The position numbers and the translations under genes are program-made. The notes beneath the pieces are model-generated. The model saw nothing but the letters and a program-made list of their open reading frames with translations. It did no database searches and had not been told where the DNA came from. DNA of 64,000 bases, from positions 11,656,001 through 11,720,000 of the forward strand of contig OZ176054.1 of assembly GCA_964247055.1 (NCBI GenBank), written 5' to 3'. Positions 20,870 to 31,931 of this stretch are shown piece by piece; position 1 is the stretch's first letter; each line of letters begins with the position of its first letter. Source of the DNA: Paragordius varius (taxonomy: Eukaryota; Nematomorpha).

Positions 20870-21430
20870 TATATTTATTTAATAATGAGACTAAAAAAGT
20901 GTCATTGCGCACCCTCTTGTCTTCCAAATAATCGTTTCTGTTTGTTTAAAACATTTTTATATTCTGGCTATTCATTGAGCCTTGTTTTTCTGGATGCTCT
21001 ATAATATTGTGATTAGGTAATGGTATAAAATTATTTTCTAACCTTTTTTGACTTGGAATTTTGACCTTTGTCCCGTGGTAAAAAATAAGATTCTAGGAGA
21101 TCACATTTTTATAAATATTTCAATCGCTGGCAAAAGTAACCAACAGTTCTACAATATCCAAACATTTTAACATTTATATTTTTCACATCCAGGGGTAACA
21201 AATCAGTAGCTGTTTGAATAGCCTTGTGTATCTGCTAATAATGTTTTGATTAAGATTATTCGCTAAATTGTTAAAAATATTTTTTGTGCCGCTTCTTGCA
21301 TCTCCCAGCGCACTTTGTGATGATTTCGTCTTTATTATTTTTTCTAGAATATTACAATCACTTCACCCTTTGTTCGTGCACATGTAAATTTAACAAACAA
21401 CCTGTAAGGTACAAATTTTTTTGTATCTAT
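20870..21430 (-). repeat. Inverted, internally deleted copy of the hAT transposase region
   Basis: Read on the minus strand, this segment matches plus-strand parts of the same element. Examples: AATTTACATGTGCACGAACA vs 18505, CTTAATCAAAACATTATT vs 18890, GCTATTCAAACAGCT..TGATTTGTTACCCCT vs 18940, TTAGAAAATAATTTTATACC vs 19350, and GATTATTTGGAAGAC vs 19465. Order is kept but long stretches between are missing. Confidence 0.85.
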
Positions 21431-21505
21431 AATGTATTTGTGTTAAAAATAAATAAATATTACAATAAATTTTGTTTAAAAATTTTTGGTTGTACCCCCC
21501 AACGA

Positions 21506-21520
21506 CCCCCCCCCCCCCCC
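21506..21520. repeat. Poly-C run
   Basis: Fifteen consecutive C in an otherwise AT-rich genome, close to the right end of the hAT composite. Confidence 0.95.
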
Positions 21521-21575
21521 TTCTCAGATTTGTCCCGCTTTTTCCTTCAAAAAATCTGGTCACCTTATGAATACT

Positions 21576-22219
21576 ATCTAACACTTATTTAAAAACTTTG
21601 ATAAAATAATTTAAAGATGACCAAATAGTAACGGCACAATATAATACCCCGTTCCTATATATTAGTGATTTTTAATGTTTTCTAATAAAATTATTTAGGT
21701 CAGCTTAATTTGTAACATATTTTATTAAAAGCTTAAGTTCGAAAATACATATTTGACAGTGAATTAAAATATTTGACATAGTGTGTTTGGGAGACAAAAC
21801 TTTTTGGATTGGGTGAACATTGGGCTGGAGTCCGAAAAAATGAAATCCAACGCAGTATCAAAGCCAAATACTAAAGAGCGCTAAACAGCTGATTATTACT
21901 TCGATAATAAACATGAAAAAAACGCTTGTATTATATGTATATTAATATGCGGAACGTAAAAACTAAATAAAGGACAACTTAATTTATTCTAATATCAGTA
22001 CAGAGGGCGTTTTGGGGGTTTCTATAAATTCTTGCTTGAATTATCGTAATGAATTCATTAATTTTAAAGTTTTTAGCTGTATTCTCATATCACATTGGCA
22101 ACGGTACAAAAACATTTTATTATAATTTTTTTCAAACACCTTTTATCATGTAATAGGGCACGTCAAAGGTTTTATTTACCCCATAATTTTCTACTGATTC
22201 AAGCTGTAAAAATTATTTC
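21576..22219. other. Gap between mobile elements, nothing recognised
   Basis: No open frame with family resemblance, no repeat with a partner in the window that I could see. Confidence 0.5.
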
Positions 22220-22893
22220 ATTACACTGGACAAATTTTTCTGCCGCTCGAGTTTTTTGCATTTTCTGATATTTAGTATCATTTTAACAGCAAATCTGGAA
22301 TAAATAACTCAATGGAAGAATTTTGTATAATTTGATTTTTTTGATTATGCGCCCTCTTTATCAAAATTTTACTAAAAAATGGTTTTCTTTAAAAATATAC
22401 AAGTAATGCCCATTTGTAATATATCATTCGAAAGAGTAATAAAAACTCTATAAAATGCATACTAATATGTATTACATCTACAGTTAATATTGGACACAAA
22501 AAGCGACAAACGCGCGAAGCGAGACCATTTTTTTTAATTATTATATTTTTAAAACTAATGGATTAAAATAGCTCAAACTTTGTTTAGATGGTATGAATGT
22601 CCAAAGAAGATAACAAAGTTTTTGATTAAAACATTTTTTATTGCTTTTATGTCACTCAAAACAGCCATTTTTATGTTTTTTATTTTTTAAAAATTACCAT
22701 CTCATCAATATTAATTTATTTTCTTTACGAAGCTGATAATTACGAAATTTTAAAGATAAAAATAAAATTTAAGGTATTTTTGAACTTTTATAGGCATTAT
22801 ATAATAAATTTATCGTTATAACTATGCATTTTAGTATCCACTAGATAAAATATTTATAATAATTACATTATATGATATCACTCTTTCGAGCGG

Positions 22894-25788
22894 TCATATC
22901 CGTAAACTATTTCGCCATAGAACCCTGTCTAAGGCGTCTTCGCGTTTTAGGTTCAGTTTTGCCATGTCCCTCTTAACTGTATCTATCCATCGCGTTTTAG
23001 GGCGCCCTTTTCCCCTCTTGCCTTTTACAATATAATCGTCAATCTTTTTACCAATGTAATTTTTATCTCTTCTTTCAACATGTCCGAACCATCTTAAACG
23101 ATTTACCATCATCTTTTGGGTTACCGATTTGATTTCCGTACTTCCTCTTATGTAGACATTCTTCACCTTGTCTTTCCTCGTTACACCGCACATCAATCTA
23201 AGCATTCTCATTTCAGTAACCTCAAAGTGCCTCTCTTCTGATTTCTTTATTGCCCATGTCTGTGAGTTGTACATCATTGTTGGTTGTACAACAGCACTGT
23301 AAATCTTACCCTTTACTTTTAGGTCAATATTTTTGTCGCACAAAACACTTGAGATCTTTTTGTAATTTGCCCAACTATTTCGAATTCTTAAATTAATATC
23401 AAGTGTTAAAGATCCATCAGCTGCTAATATTGCTCCTAAATATTTGCATTCTTCTTGACCTTTTAATACCCACCCTTCTTCTAATTCTATTTCTCGTTTT
23501 TTCCCACCAAAATTTATCAGTTCCGTTTTCTTTTTGTTAACTTTTAATCCGCATCGTCGTAACACATCCATCCATTTACCCACCGATTCTTTTAATTCAT
23601 GCAACTCGTCGGACAGCACTATTAAGTCGTCTGCATAAAGAAAATACCAGCCATCATGTTGTCCTACTTCTTTTGAAATTTCGTCCATGCATATTATAAA
23701 TAGTAACGGGCTGATTGCAGACCCCTGATAGACCCCTTCGTTTATTGTAATAGGACCTGATATTCCCTGGTGTGTTTTAATTTTGGTTTGGTGTGATTCG
23801 TACATGTTTTTTAAAATCTTTATGTAACTTTCAGGGACCTTTTTCCGTCTTAAGCTCCACCATATTGTGCTCCGAGGTATTCTGTCAAACGCCTTTTCAA
23901 TATCAATACAAATACCATGCAACTCCTTTTTCATTTCTATATGCTTCTCGATTAGCCTTCTTACTGCGTGAATTGGGTCAATGGTGGATTTTCCTGGAAT
24001 AAAACCAAATTGATTACCCTCAATACTAACCATTTTTCTTATTCTTTTCTCTAGTACTTTCTCAAATAACTTCGTTGTATGCGACATCAATCTTATCCCT
24101 CTGTAATTATTACAATCATTAATATCTCCTTTACCCTTGAAAATGGGAACAGTGAAACTCTCCTTCCATTCGGTTGGTATCATACCTGTAGTAACTACAT
24201 TATTAAAAATATCTGCCAAAAATTCAATACCTTTTCCTGACAATATTTTCCAACAGTTTATGTTAATATCGTCTGGACCTGCAGCCTTATTTATTGACAT
24301 CTCTTCTAAACCAGCCTGGACTTCTTCCCTTGTTATACTTTCAATATGCGCAGATTTATAATCTGGTGTTTCGGGTAAACTTGTTTCACTGACGCCCAAT
24401 TCAAGTTCCTGGAAATATTCTTTCCACCTTTTCAATATTTTCGCTTTCTCAACGAGTAATTTGCCTTTTTTATCTTTAATGGCTGTCGCATAAGGGGGCA
24501 AGTCCAGCTTTCTTCTTTGTCTTTGTCGAGCAATTTTAAAAACTTTGTTTAAACCTTGCTTACTGTTCAACTCTTCATATAATGATGCCGTCTTTTCTTT
24601 TTTGACCAATCTTACAAGCCTTTTAAGTTCCTTATTAATCCTTTTATATTTTTCCTTGTCTTCTGCTTGGTGGGTAAACCTCCACGTTTTAAAAGCTTTT
24701 CTTTTCTCTTGCGATTTCAGAATTATTTTTTCGTCTTTCAGCCATGCCTCTCTATAAACCTGATTTCTGCCACCTTTCATTCCGCACACCTTAACTCCCG
24801 CCTCTCTTATATTTTTTGCCACCTGAGACCAAACACTTTCTGGATCACTGTTCCTCTCTAGTATGCCTACCGTTTCTACAAATCTTTCTTTACTGTTTCT
24901 TAGAGAATCCCATTTAATTACCTTCGGCGCTATAGGCTTAGGCTTTTTGGCATTTATTGGTATATCTGTCATATATTTACACATAATTAAATTGTGTTGT
25001 GTGCTAATCTGCAAGTTAGGTATCACTTTGCAGTCCAAAACAAACTTTAAAGACTTTCGTGGCACTAGAATATAATCAATTTGTGACTTCTTATTTCCAC
25101 TTTCGTAGGTAATTAAGTGGCTCTCCCTTTTCGTAAAAAAAGTATTTGTTATAGCAAAGTTATAAGATTGGGCAAATCTTAATAAACTTGCCCCTTCTTC
25201 ATTTATAACCCCGTAACCTTTTCCGCCGTGCCAAGGTTCAAAACCTCTCCTATCTTGTCCCACGTGCCCGTTGAAATCACCACAAAATATAATTTCTCTG
25301 TCTTTCGTTAATGAAGTCATTTCTGCGTCTAACAAATCATAAAATTTATCTTTCTCTGGTTTAGTTAAACCTATCTGGGGGGCATAAACGCTAAAGATAG
25401 TAAAAACCCTCTTATTTAACAATACGTCGACACTTATGATTCTACTGTCAGCACGTCTAACCTCAATTACTTGATTGGCAAATCTTGGGCACACTATTAT
25501 GGCAACCCCACAGTAACCATCCGTAGAACCTGAATAAAACATTTTATAATTACCCTCTAACGTCTTAGTACCATTTCCACGGTATCTGGTCTCCTGAATG
25601 CACAAAAAATTTACTTTTTTTACCCTCATAGTTTCAACTAAATCATATAACTTACTTTTTAACGAACCAACATTTATACTGGCAAAACACATTCTACAAC
25701 CTTCCTTATCCCTATTGGCCCCTACCTCCGTGCAGCGACTGGCCGGGTCTGGCCTGCACGCCTTACAAAAAACACTCATAAAAAACAA
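22894..25788 (-). CDS. RTE-type LINE polyprotein: endonuclease and reverse transcriptase
   Basis: 964 residues, apparently intact. N-terminal APE-type endonuclease: INVGSLKSK, CIQETRYRG (catalytic Glu), VYAPQ, CGDFNGHVG (Asp/Asn), QIDYILVP (Asp) and TQHNLIMCKY (His). Reverse transcriptase follows from about residue 450: NKAAGPDDININCWKI, IPTEWKESFTVPIFKGKGD, NYRGIRLMSHTTKLFEKVLE, QFGFIPGKSTIDPI, GICIDIEKAFDRIPR, VYQGSAISPLLFIICMDEIS and FLYADDLIVLS (catalytic YADD). The C-terminus has RLRWFGHVERR and GRPKTRWIDTVKRDM, common to RTE proteins often annotated craniofacial development protein 2-like. The first ATG used is 25786-25788. A start further inside, just before the endonuclease, is possible. 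Confidence 0.95.
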   Translation of the reverse strand: MFFMSVFCKACRPDPASRCTEVGANRDKEGCRMCFASINVGSLKSKLYDLVETMRVKKVNFLCIQETRYRGNGTKTLEGNYKMFYSGSTDGYCGVAIIVCPRFANQVIEVRRADSRIISVDVLLNKRVFTIFSVYAPQIGLTKPEKDKFYDLLDAEMTSLTKDREIIFCGDFNGHVGQDRRGFEPWHGGKGYGVINEEGASLLRFAQSYNFAITNTFFTKRESHLITYESGNKKSQIDYILVPRKSLKFVLDCKVIPNLQISTQHNLIMCKYMTDIPINAKKPKPIAPKVIKWDSLRNSKERFVETVGILERNSDPESVWSQVAKNIREAGVKVCGMKGGRNQVYREAWLKDEKIILKSQEKRKAFKTWRFTHQAEDKEKYKRINKELKRLVRLVKKEKTASLYEELNSKQGLNKVFKIARQRQRRKLDLPPYATAIKDKKGKLLVEKAKILKRWKEYFQELELGVSETSLPETPDYKSAHIESITREEVQAGLEEMSINKAAGPDDININCWKILSGKGIEFLADIFNNVVTTGMIPTEWKESFTVPIFKGKGDINDCNNYRGIRLMSHTTKLFEKVLEKRIRKMVSIEGNQFGFIPGKSTIDPIHAVRRLIEKHIEMKKELHGICIDIEKAFDRIPRSTIWWSLRRKKVPESYIKILKNMYESHQTKIKTHQGISGPITINEGVYQGSAISPLLFIICMDEISKEVGQHDGWYFLYADDLIVLSDELHELKESVGKWMDVLRRCGLKVNKKKTELINFGGKKREIELEEGWVLKGQEECKYLGAILAADGSLTLDINLRIRNSWANYKKISSVLCDKNIDLKVKGKIYSAVVQPTMMYNSQTWAIKKSEERHFEVTEMRMLRLMCGVTRKDKVKNVYIRGSTEIKSVTQKMMVNRLRWFGHVERRDKNYIGKKIDDYIVKGKRGKGRPKTRWIDTVKRDMAKLNLKREDALDRVLWRNSLRI

Positions 25789-25859
25789 AAATACAATAAA
25801 GAAGAAGAATAATATAGATAATAAACACTAAGATATATAGTAACTAATATATAAAGCAA

Positions 25860-25970
25860 CTAAAAAAGAATCAAAAGATTTTAACCAAAAATATAATAAT
25901 AATAATAATAATCTAAAAAAGAATCAAAAATTTTAACCAAAAATATAATAATAATAATAATAATTAAAAA
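25860..25970. repeat. Tandem duplication with (TAA)n in the LINE 5' region
   Basis: Two ~53 bp units containing AAAAAAGAATCAAAA and TTTTAACCAAAAATATAATA followed by (ATA)n. They lie in the 5' untranslated part of the minus-strand LINE. Confidence 0.85.
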
Positions 25971-26693
25971 AGAAATACATAAATATATATCAATTAGTAA
26001 AAATGAAATAAAATAGAATACGAATCCTATTGAATTGGAATATTTTTCTAAGGTAATTTCGTGCATTTTTTGAAAGAATGAGAAAAACTGATAAAAGATA
26101 GAATAAACTTGGAAAATAAATAGATAACAATGATAATTATAATATATGTTATAAGTAATAAGAATTGTATTTGAAGGTGTCGAGCACGCGGGTGTAAAAC
26201 AGATAAAATATTTATGATAATAATAATTTTTATTGAAAAAGCAAACCAAAAGCTTTTTCAAATATTTTTTTTAAATTAAATACTAATATAACCCTAATAA
26301 TTATATTAAAATAATTTATATGATTTTCAAATTAGTTTGTCTGTGAAAATTCTTGACTTATTTAAGGATTGAAAATTTCAACCATTTAAATCTAAATAAC
26401 TTTATTATCCGATTGATTTAAATGACTTACTACCATTTAAAAGATGCAGTTTTTTGCGCTCTTTCGAATGATATAAAATACATGGCTTCATATCTAAAAC
26501 TTTTAATTTTCGAAATTTCGAGTTTAATGTTAAATCGGGGCCAAAAATTATCGATAAACTCTAATATAAAAAAATTCTTGCATGTTAGACCAATTTTCTT
26601 ATCAGATATACTAATTATGTACTTTAATGAAATAAATTTTAAATTTACAAGAATGGCAGTTAAAAAAAGTTAAAATTTGTTGTCTAGTGTTAT

Positions 26694-27856
26694 ACAAGAG
26701 ACTCTTTCCTAAAAACCTGAAATATAATAACAATGTATTTTTCGTTTTCGTGCTATTATATTTACGTTTTTTCCAAATAAACTAGTAATTTACACTTCTA
26801 AAAATGTGATATTTTAGTAACATTAACAAATCGAAGAATATTATGCCTTTTATCTATTTTAATGCAATATTTTTGCCTAAAATTTACCAAATAAATATTT
26901 AATAAGAGGTGTTTTAAATTTTCCTTTTGGTTTTGAATGAATAATTATGATATAATCGACAAAACTTTTTTGAATGGATCTTAACCCCATAATGGCATCA
27001 AAATTCTTTTGCACCCGATATCATGCTGTGTTTAAATTACAAATATTGGTGGCCTATATATTCTTAAATGTAACATCCCATATTTATATAAGGATATATC
27101 ATCCAACTCAAACAATGCCTTGATTTTATTTTTAGCGTTGCTTTATAAAAATGGAGGTACAACAATAAACACATATATATATCGGATATTATTTTGCTTT
27201 TTTATATTTAATGATGATAAAAAAACTAATAATTTCGCTGTGCTTCAATAACAACAATTCTAAAAATATTTTATTGATTTAGAGAGGGGTGCTTTATATA
27301 ATATCACGTACACTAAAACAATTATTGATTTCAAAATAAAATAAGGTGATAACATCAAAGAAATTAAGGTACTTTTCTACAATTATATGATATTTCACCC
27401 CCAACAAAATTATTTTTCGCACTATTTTAATTTTTCAAATAAATTTATGAGTCAATCACATATTTTAGTTGTAACTAAACTTTTATTCCTAATATTAATC
27501 AGTGGAATTAATTTGAGCCATCAAAATCACAAAAGCAGAACGCAAATTATCAGTATAAATATTTATGTTTAATTTGTTATAGCTTACATGAGGTATTTGA
27601 ACAACAGTTCCCTTATGATCAAAAATAAAAGTATTTTTTTTTAATTTACATACCTTACTTATATCCGATTTTATTTATTCATTACCAATTAATAAAACTT
27701 TAATGATTGCAATTCATTTTTTACACTATATAAATTCATAAAAAAATGAAATAATTTTTATTGCTTCAATCCATCCTCTTTTTTTAATAAATTTTTGATC
27801 AGAAATATATGCCATTTTGAAAAATAGTTACTTGTCCGATGTTACCTGCTAAAATA
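26694..27856. other. Interval with no gene recognised
   Basis: AT-rich, between the LINE-bearing element and a MITE. It may hold upstream exons of the TGF-beta gene, but I could not support any. Confidence 0.45.
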
Positions 27857-28285
27857 AGGGTCCAAACACTAATGGTTTCGCGGGCTGCATTCAAAAAATT
27901 AGCAAACATAAGATTGTAATGAAATATGCATATTTTGCTAGTCCGTTGATAAAATTTCGTAAAAATTTACTAAAAATTAAATATGTTAGACCAATTTTAC
28001 TAAGGGTAAATAGCATACTTTTTTGCAAATTTTGGAATTTTGTATTTATTTAGCAATTTTCCAAATTTTTCGTAAACCACATTCGGCTCTCCGTTTCCCT
28101 TCATCATATGGAATAGTTCTTCATCGCATAGTTTTTTTAAATAGTAACTATTGCTTAGTAATTGTTTATAGAGTGTTAAATCAATTTCTTAGGGCCATTA
28201 AATATTAATTGATTGGATTTCATAGATAACTATCGATTTTTTCTTTTGAAATGCAGCCCGCAAAGCTATTTGTATGGGACACCCT
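27857..28285. mobile_element. 429 bp MITE with GCGGGCTGCATT terminal repeats
   Basis: Left end AGGGTCCAAACACTAATGG running into TTTCGCGGGCTGCATTC. The complement of the right end reads AGGGTGTCCCATACAAATAG then CTTTGCGGGCTGCATTTC. Inverted repeats of about 35 bp with mismatches. No coding capacity. No clear target duplication, so the superfamily is open. Confidence 0.65.
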
Positions 28286-28358
28286 TTCTCCAATATGAGT
28301 GCAGGTGTCAATACTTACTATGTCTATACTTTATTTAATTGATTTTATATACTTCAAG

Positions 28359-31300
28359 AAGATCGGAACAACCAAATCCCCTCGTCTTTTATGTTTAAAT
28401 GGAAACATCCGAAGAATTTCGATGTGCAAAAGATTCAACTTGTTATACCGTTAAAGAAAAAGGTCATACAACAAAATCATTTTAATGGAAGTTACCATGA
28501 TAATATTCTAATGTCTTTAAACATTCATATTATCTCAAATAGCAATAACACTACGCAAACTCATCAATTCAACAATTACTCTAAAACCAGAATCATTAGT
28601 CTTCCAAATTATCAAAATGCTAACCAAACTGTTCCATCCAATATTTCGTATTTGGTTGTTAAAATACCGCTTAGAAAATTAAATCGAATTTCTTTTCAAA
28701 ACGCAACCATAAAAATTGCTTTAAGAAATGTAACATTTCCGCTAAATACAACTGAATACTTACACGGATATTTAGAATAATTTTGCCTACCTCATCAGAT
28801 CTTTCTTTTGTATTCCAACTTAATGACAAGTAAAATTCGCATTTATAAGTATAACCAAAACTTATTAACTAGTATTAGAGAGTTAGAGCCTCTAAAAGGG
28901 TTAGATAAATTATTTTAAAACTACTTTGGCCAAGCATCCTGGAACCGGAACTAAAAAAACCTCCGAACCTAAATCAGTAGTCATTTTGTCTATCTCTGTA
29001 TTTCATAAAATTCATCCGGAATCAAAAATGGTTGTTATGACCAATTGTTAAATCAATTAGGTCCCAGACAAATGGGTTACCGGCCGCATCAACAAGGAAT
29101 ATTTTAATGATTTCCAAACATAAGAGTATAAAAAGCAAACACAAACGATTTATTATAATTTGTCTAAGAAATTTAATCATTTTTACTAAGATTAGAGCAT
29201 ATTTTTGCAAATTATTAAGTTTCAAATTTTTCGCAGGCCGCAGTCTGGGAGGGCCTAACGCTAAACAGTTCAGTTTTAAATTATAAACTAATCTGTTTGG
29301 AGGTGAACTTAATAAATTAAACAACCATAGTTACCGTTGAAATTCTTAATTTTAAATGTGTTGATGACAAATCCTAGTTTTTTGCACCGCTGTTTCAAAC
29401 TTATAATATTTTAAAAATTACTCATTATGCTTTTTTTACACCACAGATTATTGAATCATAGCAGACACAACAATAATAGTTTGTTACAGGACAGTCGCTC
29501 ATCATCTAGAAATAAACGAAGTTTATCTTCAATGGATACTTGTGAAATTCATACTTATAGATTAAATTTCACCCTAGATTATATCATTTTTCCAAATTAC
29601 ATCGATTTGAATTATTGTTCAGGTAATGTCTTTAAATTACGTGTTTATTAAATTACATCTAGTAGATTCGAAATCGTGATATTCTTGGGGTAAACTGTAA
29701 GATGATTAATTAAAACAGATAGTTTTTAAACCTAGATAAATTATCTGGTTTATTATCTAAAAAATAACTCGCTTTGAATATTACAAAAACTCTTCATGAT
29801 ATATTGTTAAAAACTTTGTGTGCAGTTTTTGAAATGTGAAAAAAAATAATCGGGGCTTATGCATAAACGATTATCCACATTAAATATCAATGCATGGTTT
29901 CAGATCGGATTTTTTGATTCCTTCTGCACAGCAAAATGCCATCATTTAACGATACAAATAGGCAGTTGATTAAAAAATTATTCAAGATATATATTTTATT
30001 GAAATTGGCAGTTAGCCCTTATCATAATTTACAAAATAATCATATCTGTCACCTTTTTGAATGAAACGTAAGCACCAAAATTAATAATTCTTGATAAACG
30101 ACCGATCACAATTTCATTATATTCAAAAATATGTATGGCCTTTTAGGTGATGTTATATTTAAAAACGGAAAAAATGCGCATCTTAAACAGCGGCCATTTT
30201 CTTGGAAATGATTATGCTCAATAATAATATTAAATATTTTAAAAGCTTACGATTATAATTCTAAATTGTTGATAAAAATTTAGCTTCTTCTAGCGATATA
30301 ATAAATTTTTTAATAATACCACTAAACAACAAATTTTGACTTTTTAAACTGCCATTCGTATAAATTTTAAATTATTTAAAGTACATAAATAAAATTGGTT
30401 TTTATTAGATGTATCGAAAATATTTGGGTCCAATTTAACATTAATCTAGAAAAATTCAAAATTTACAGGTTTTAATATATAGCCCTGTATTATGTATCTT
30501 TCAAAAGAACGCGAAAAACTGAATCTTTCGAATTATAGTTAGTCATTTAAAACAATCTGATGTAAAAGTTATTTGGGTTTATGTGGTCAATTTTCAACCC
30601 TTTAATAAGTCAAAAAATTTCACAGACAACTAATTTAAAAATTATATAAATTATAAATAATTATTGGGGTAACATTATTATAAAATTTAAAAAAAATCTT
30701 TGAAAAAGCTTTTGGTTTGCTTTTTTTAATAAAAATTATTATTAAAAATTATTTTACCTAGTGGATACTAAAATGAATAATTATAACTGGAAATTTATAA
30801 TATAATGGTTATAAAAGATCAAGAATACCTTAACCTTTATTTATGTCTTAAAATTTGTTAATAACCCTTTTAAAGAAAATTAATTAATATGTATGGGATG
30901 GTAATTTTTTAAAAAACAAAAAACTCAAAAATGGCTGCTTTGAATGACATAATCAAAAAAACTTTTTTGTTTTTGGACATTCATTGCCATTATACCCAAA
31001 GTTTGAGCTAATTTCATCCATTAGTTATAAAAATATATTAATTAAGAAAACGCTCTCGCTTGCGAGTTTGTCGCTCTTTGTGTCCAATATTAACTATCGA
31101 TGTAACACATATTAGTATGAATTTTATAGAGTATCTAATCATTCGAATGTAATATTACAAATGGGCATTTGTTGCACTAAGTAAAAGATTTTTTAATGCA
31201 ATTGGGATAAAGAGGGCGCATAATCATAAAAATCAAATTATAAAAAATTCTTATATGGAATTATAATTTTTATTTCAGATTAACTGTTTAAATGTATCAG

Positions 31301-31931
31301 AAAATGCCAAAAACTCGAGTGGCCGAAAAAATTGTTGTCTAGTGTAATCATATTTTAGTCTCATAATTTAATATATTTAGATATGGCTCTTAAATTTACC
31401 AAAATTAAGATTTTTTAATCTTTTGCGATAAATTAAAGCATAATATGATGGGATATAATTAAATAAATATACCTGAAACTCTAACCTAATTATGACATTA
31501 AAACACCTAAAAACAAAAAATGTGTTTAGCATCTCATAAAACGAAAATTGAAATCGAGGTTACTAGCCAGATTTTTTAGGCAAATTAAATTTCATGACGG
31601 TTTATGCTTGTTAAATTATCAAAACCGATGTAGCATTTTCACCATAAGTTTTTCCTGTATTTATTGATACTTACTATGTTCATATATTCAAATATTAATA
31701 GGTGCATGTTCAACTGATATATTTACTACTATTGGAAACCCGAAATACAGAACGGAAGCCCAATTTATTTCTTACCATTCATATATGCAAGATGATAGTG
31801 CGTATCCAATTCCAAAACTTTTCTCCTGTGTGCCAGACAATTTTGTCCAAACTCAAATCATCTGGGGATTTGATAATTTTTTTAGGAGTATCAAATTGCC
31901 TCTCAATCCAACCAAATGTAAATGTATTTAG
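28359..31931 (+). CDS. Divergent TGF-beta superfamily ligand (partial model)
   Basis: Secreted cystine-knot growth factor. The mature domain is split over 29447-29622 and 31702-31931 (TAG 31929-31931), joined in phase 1. It begins after a furin-type site RNKR in SRSSSRNKRSLSSMDTCEIH, then TLDYIIFPNYIDLNYCSG|ACSTDIF (family: W.IaP..Y.a.yC.G.C), YRTEAQFISYHSYMQ, KLFSCVPDN (family CCVP) and finally LPLNPTKCKCI-stop (family C.C at the end). Six knot cysteines are present. The seventh, the first of the usual CC pair that links the dimer, is Ser. The exon at about 28359-28780 (NISYLVVKIPLRKLNRISFQ, Asn-glycosylation sites) is a candidate prodomain. Its junction to 29447 and the signal peptide exon are unresolved. 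A family-B element lies in the last intron. AATAAA near 31952. Identification rests on motif order; fairly sure. Confidence 0.85.
30316..31348 (-). mobile_element. ~1.03 kb inverted-repeat element (family B), copy 2
   Basis: The reverse complement of copy 1 (22220-26693 minus its LINE). It begins ATACCACTAAACAAC and ends TTGTTGTCTAGTGTAAT. Shared landmarks include AAGCAAACCAAAAGCTTTTT, ACAAAGAGCGACAAACTCGC against the copy 1 ACAAAAAGCGACAAACGCGC, and CTCGAG near the outer end. It has the uninterrupted form of the site that carries the LINE in copy 1. It lies in the last intron of the TGF-beta gene. Confidence 0.82.

Larger units (their letters stand above)
17669..21567 (+). mobile_element. 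Composite hAT transposon, 3.9 kb, with nested MITE and inverted internal copy
   Basis: Ends are TAGGTGACCAGACGTCCCG and, at the right, GGGAC..CTGGTCACCTTA, flanked by a perfect 8 bp duplication TGAATACT (17661-17668 and 21568-21575). The plus strand carries a BED-finger transposase relic: CFLCEGEFTLEH...HDITKHMETQKHK near 18240-18325, LAEGVLSFHAVYHNHSFRS near 18410, TIIGVGCAAHIIHNA-like near 18900, and the hAT dimerisation end LSGTKAATERVFSTVNQVW near 20345. Several stops and frameshifts interrupt it. A TTAA MITE sits at 19524-20111. A partial inverted copy of the same transposase occupies about 20870-21430. Confidence 0.9.
22858..26200 (-). mobile_element. Full-length RTE-type LINE
   Basis: A 3.34 kb non-LTR retrotransposon flanked by a 15 bp target duplication, AGATAAAATATTTAT (22843-22857 and 26201-26215). 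One long frame codes endonuclease plus reverse transcriptase. The 3' untranslated part is only about 36 nt and the 5' part about 410 nt, with TAA-repeat duplications. Size, single ORF and very short 3' end are typical of the RTE clade. The uninterrupted frame and exact target duplication indicate a recent insertion. Confidence 0.93.
22220..26693 (+). mobile_element. ~1.1 kb inverted-repeat element (family B), copy 1, interrupted by a LINE
   Basis: Starts ATTACACTGGACAAATTTTT and ends TTTGTTGTCTAGTGTTAT, short terminal inverted repeats (ATWACACTRGACAA). Its two halves, 22220-22857 and 26201-26693, align in order with the reverse complement of 30316-31348, so the LINE between them is a later insertion. 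Without the LINE and one target copy the element is about 1.1 kb and non-coding. The superfamily is not identified and no clear target duplication was found. Confidence 0.8.

Noticed and set aside
26422-26673. Plus-strand open frame of 83 codons
   Set aside because: Lies inside the family-B element and is not preserved in the second copy.
29055-29265. Possible small inverted-repeat element with GGCCGC near both ends, in a TGF-beta intron
   Set aside because: The match between TTAGGTCCCAGAC...CCGGCCGC and the complement of the right side is too patchy to define ends or a target duplication.
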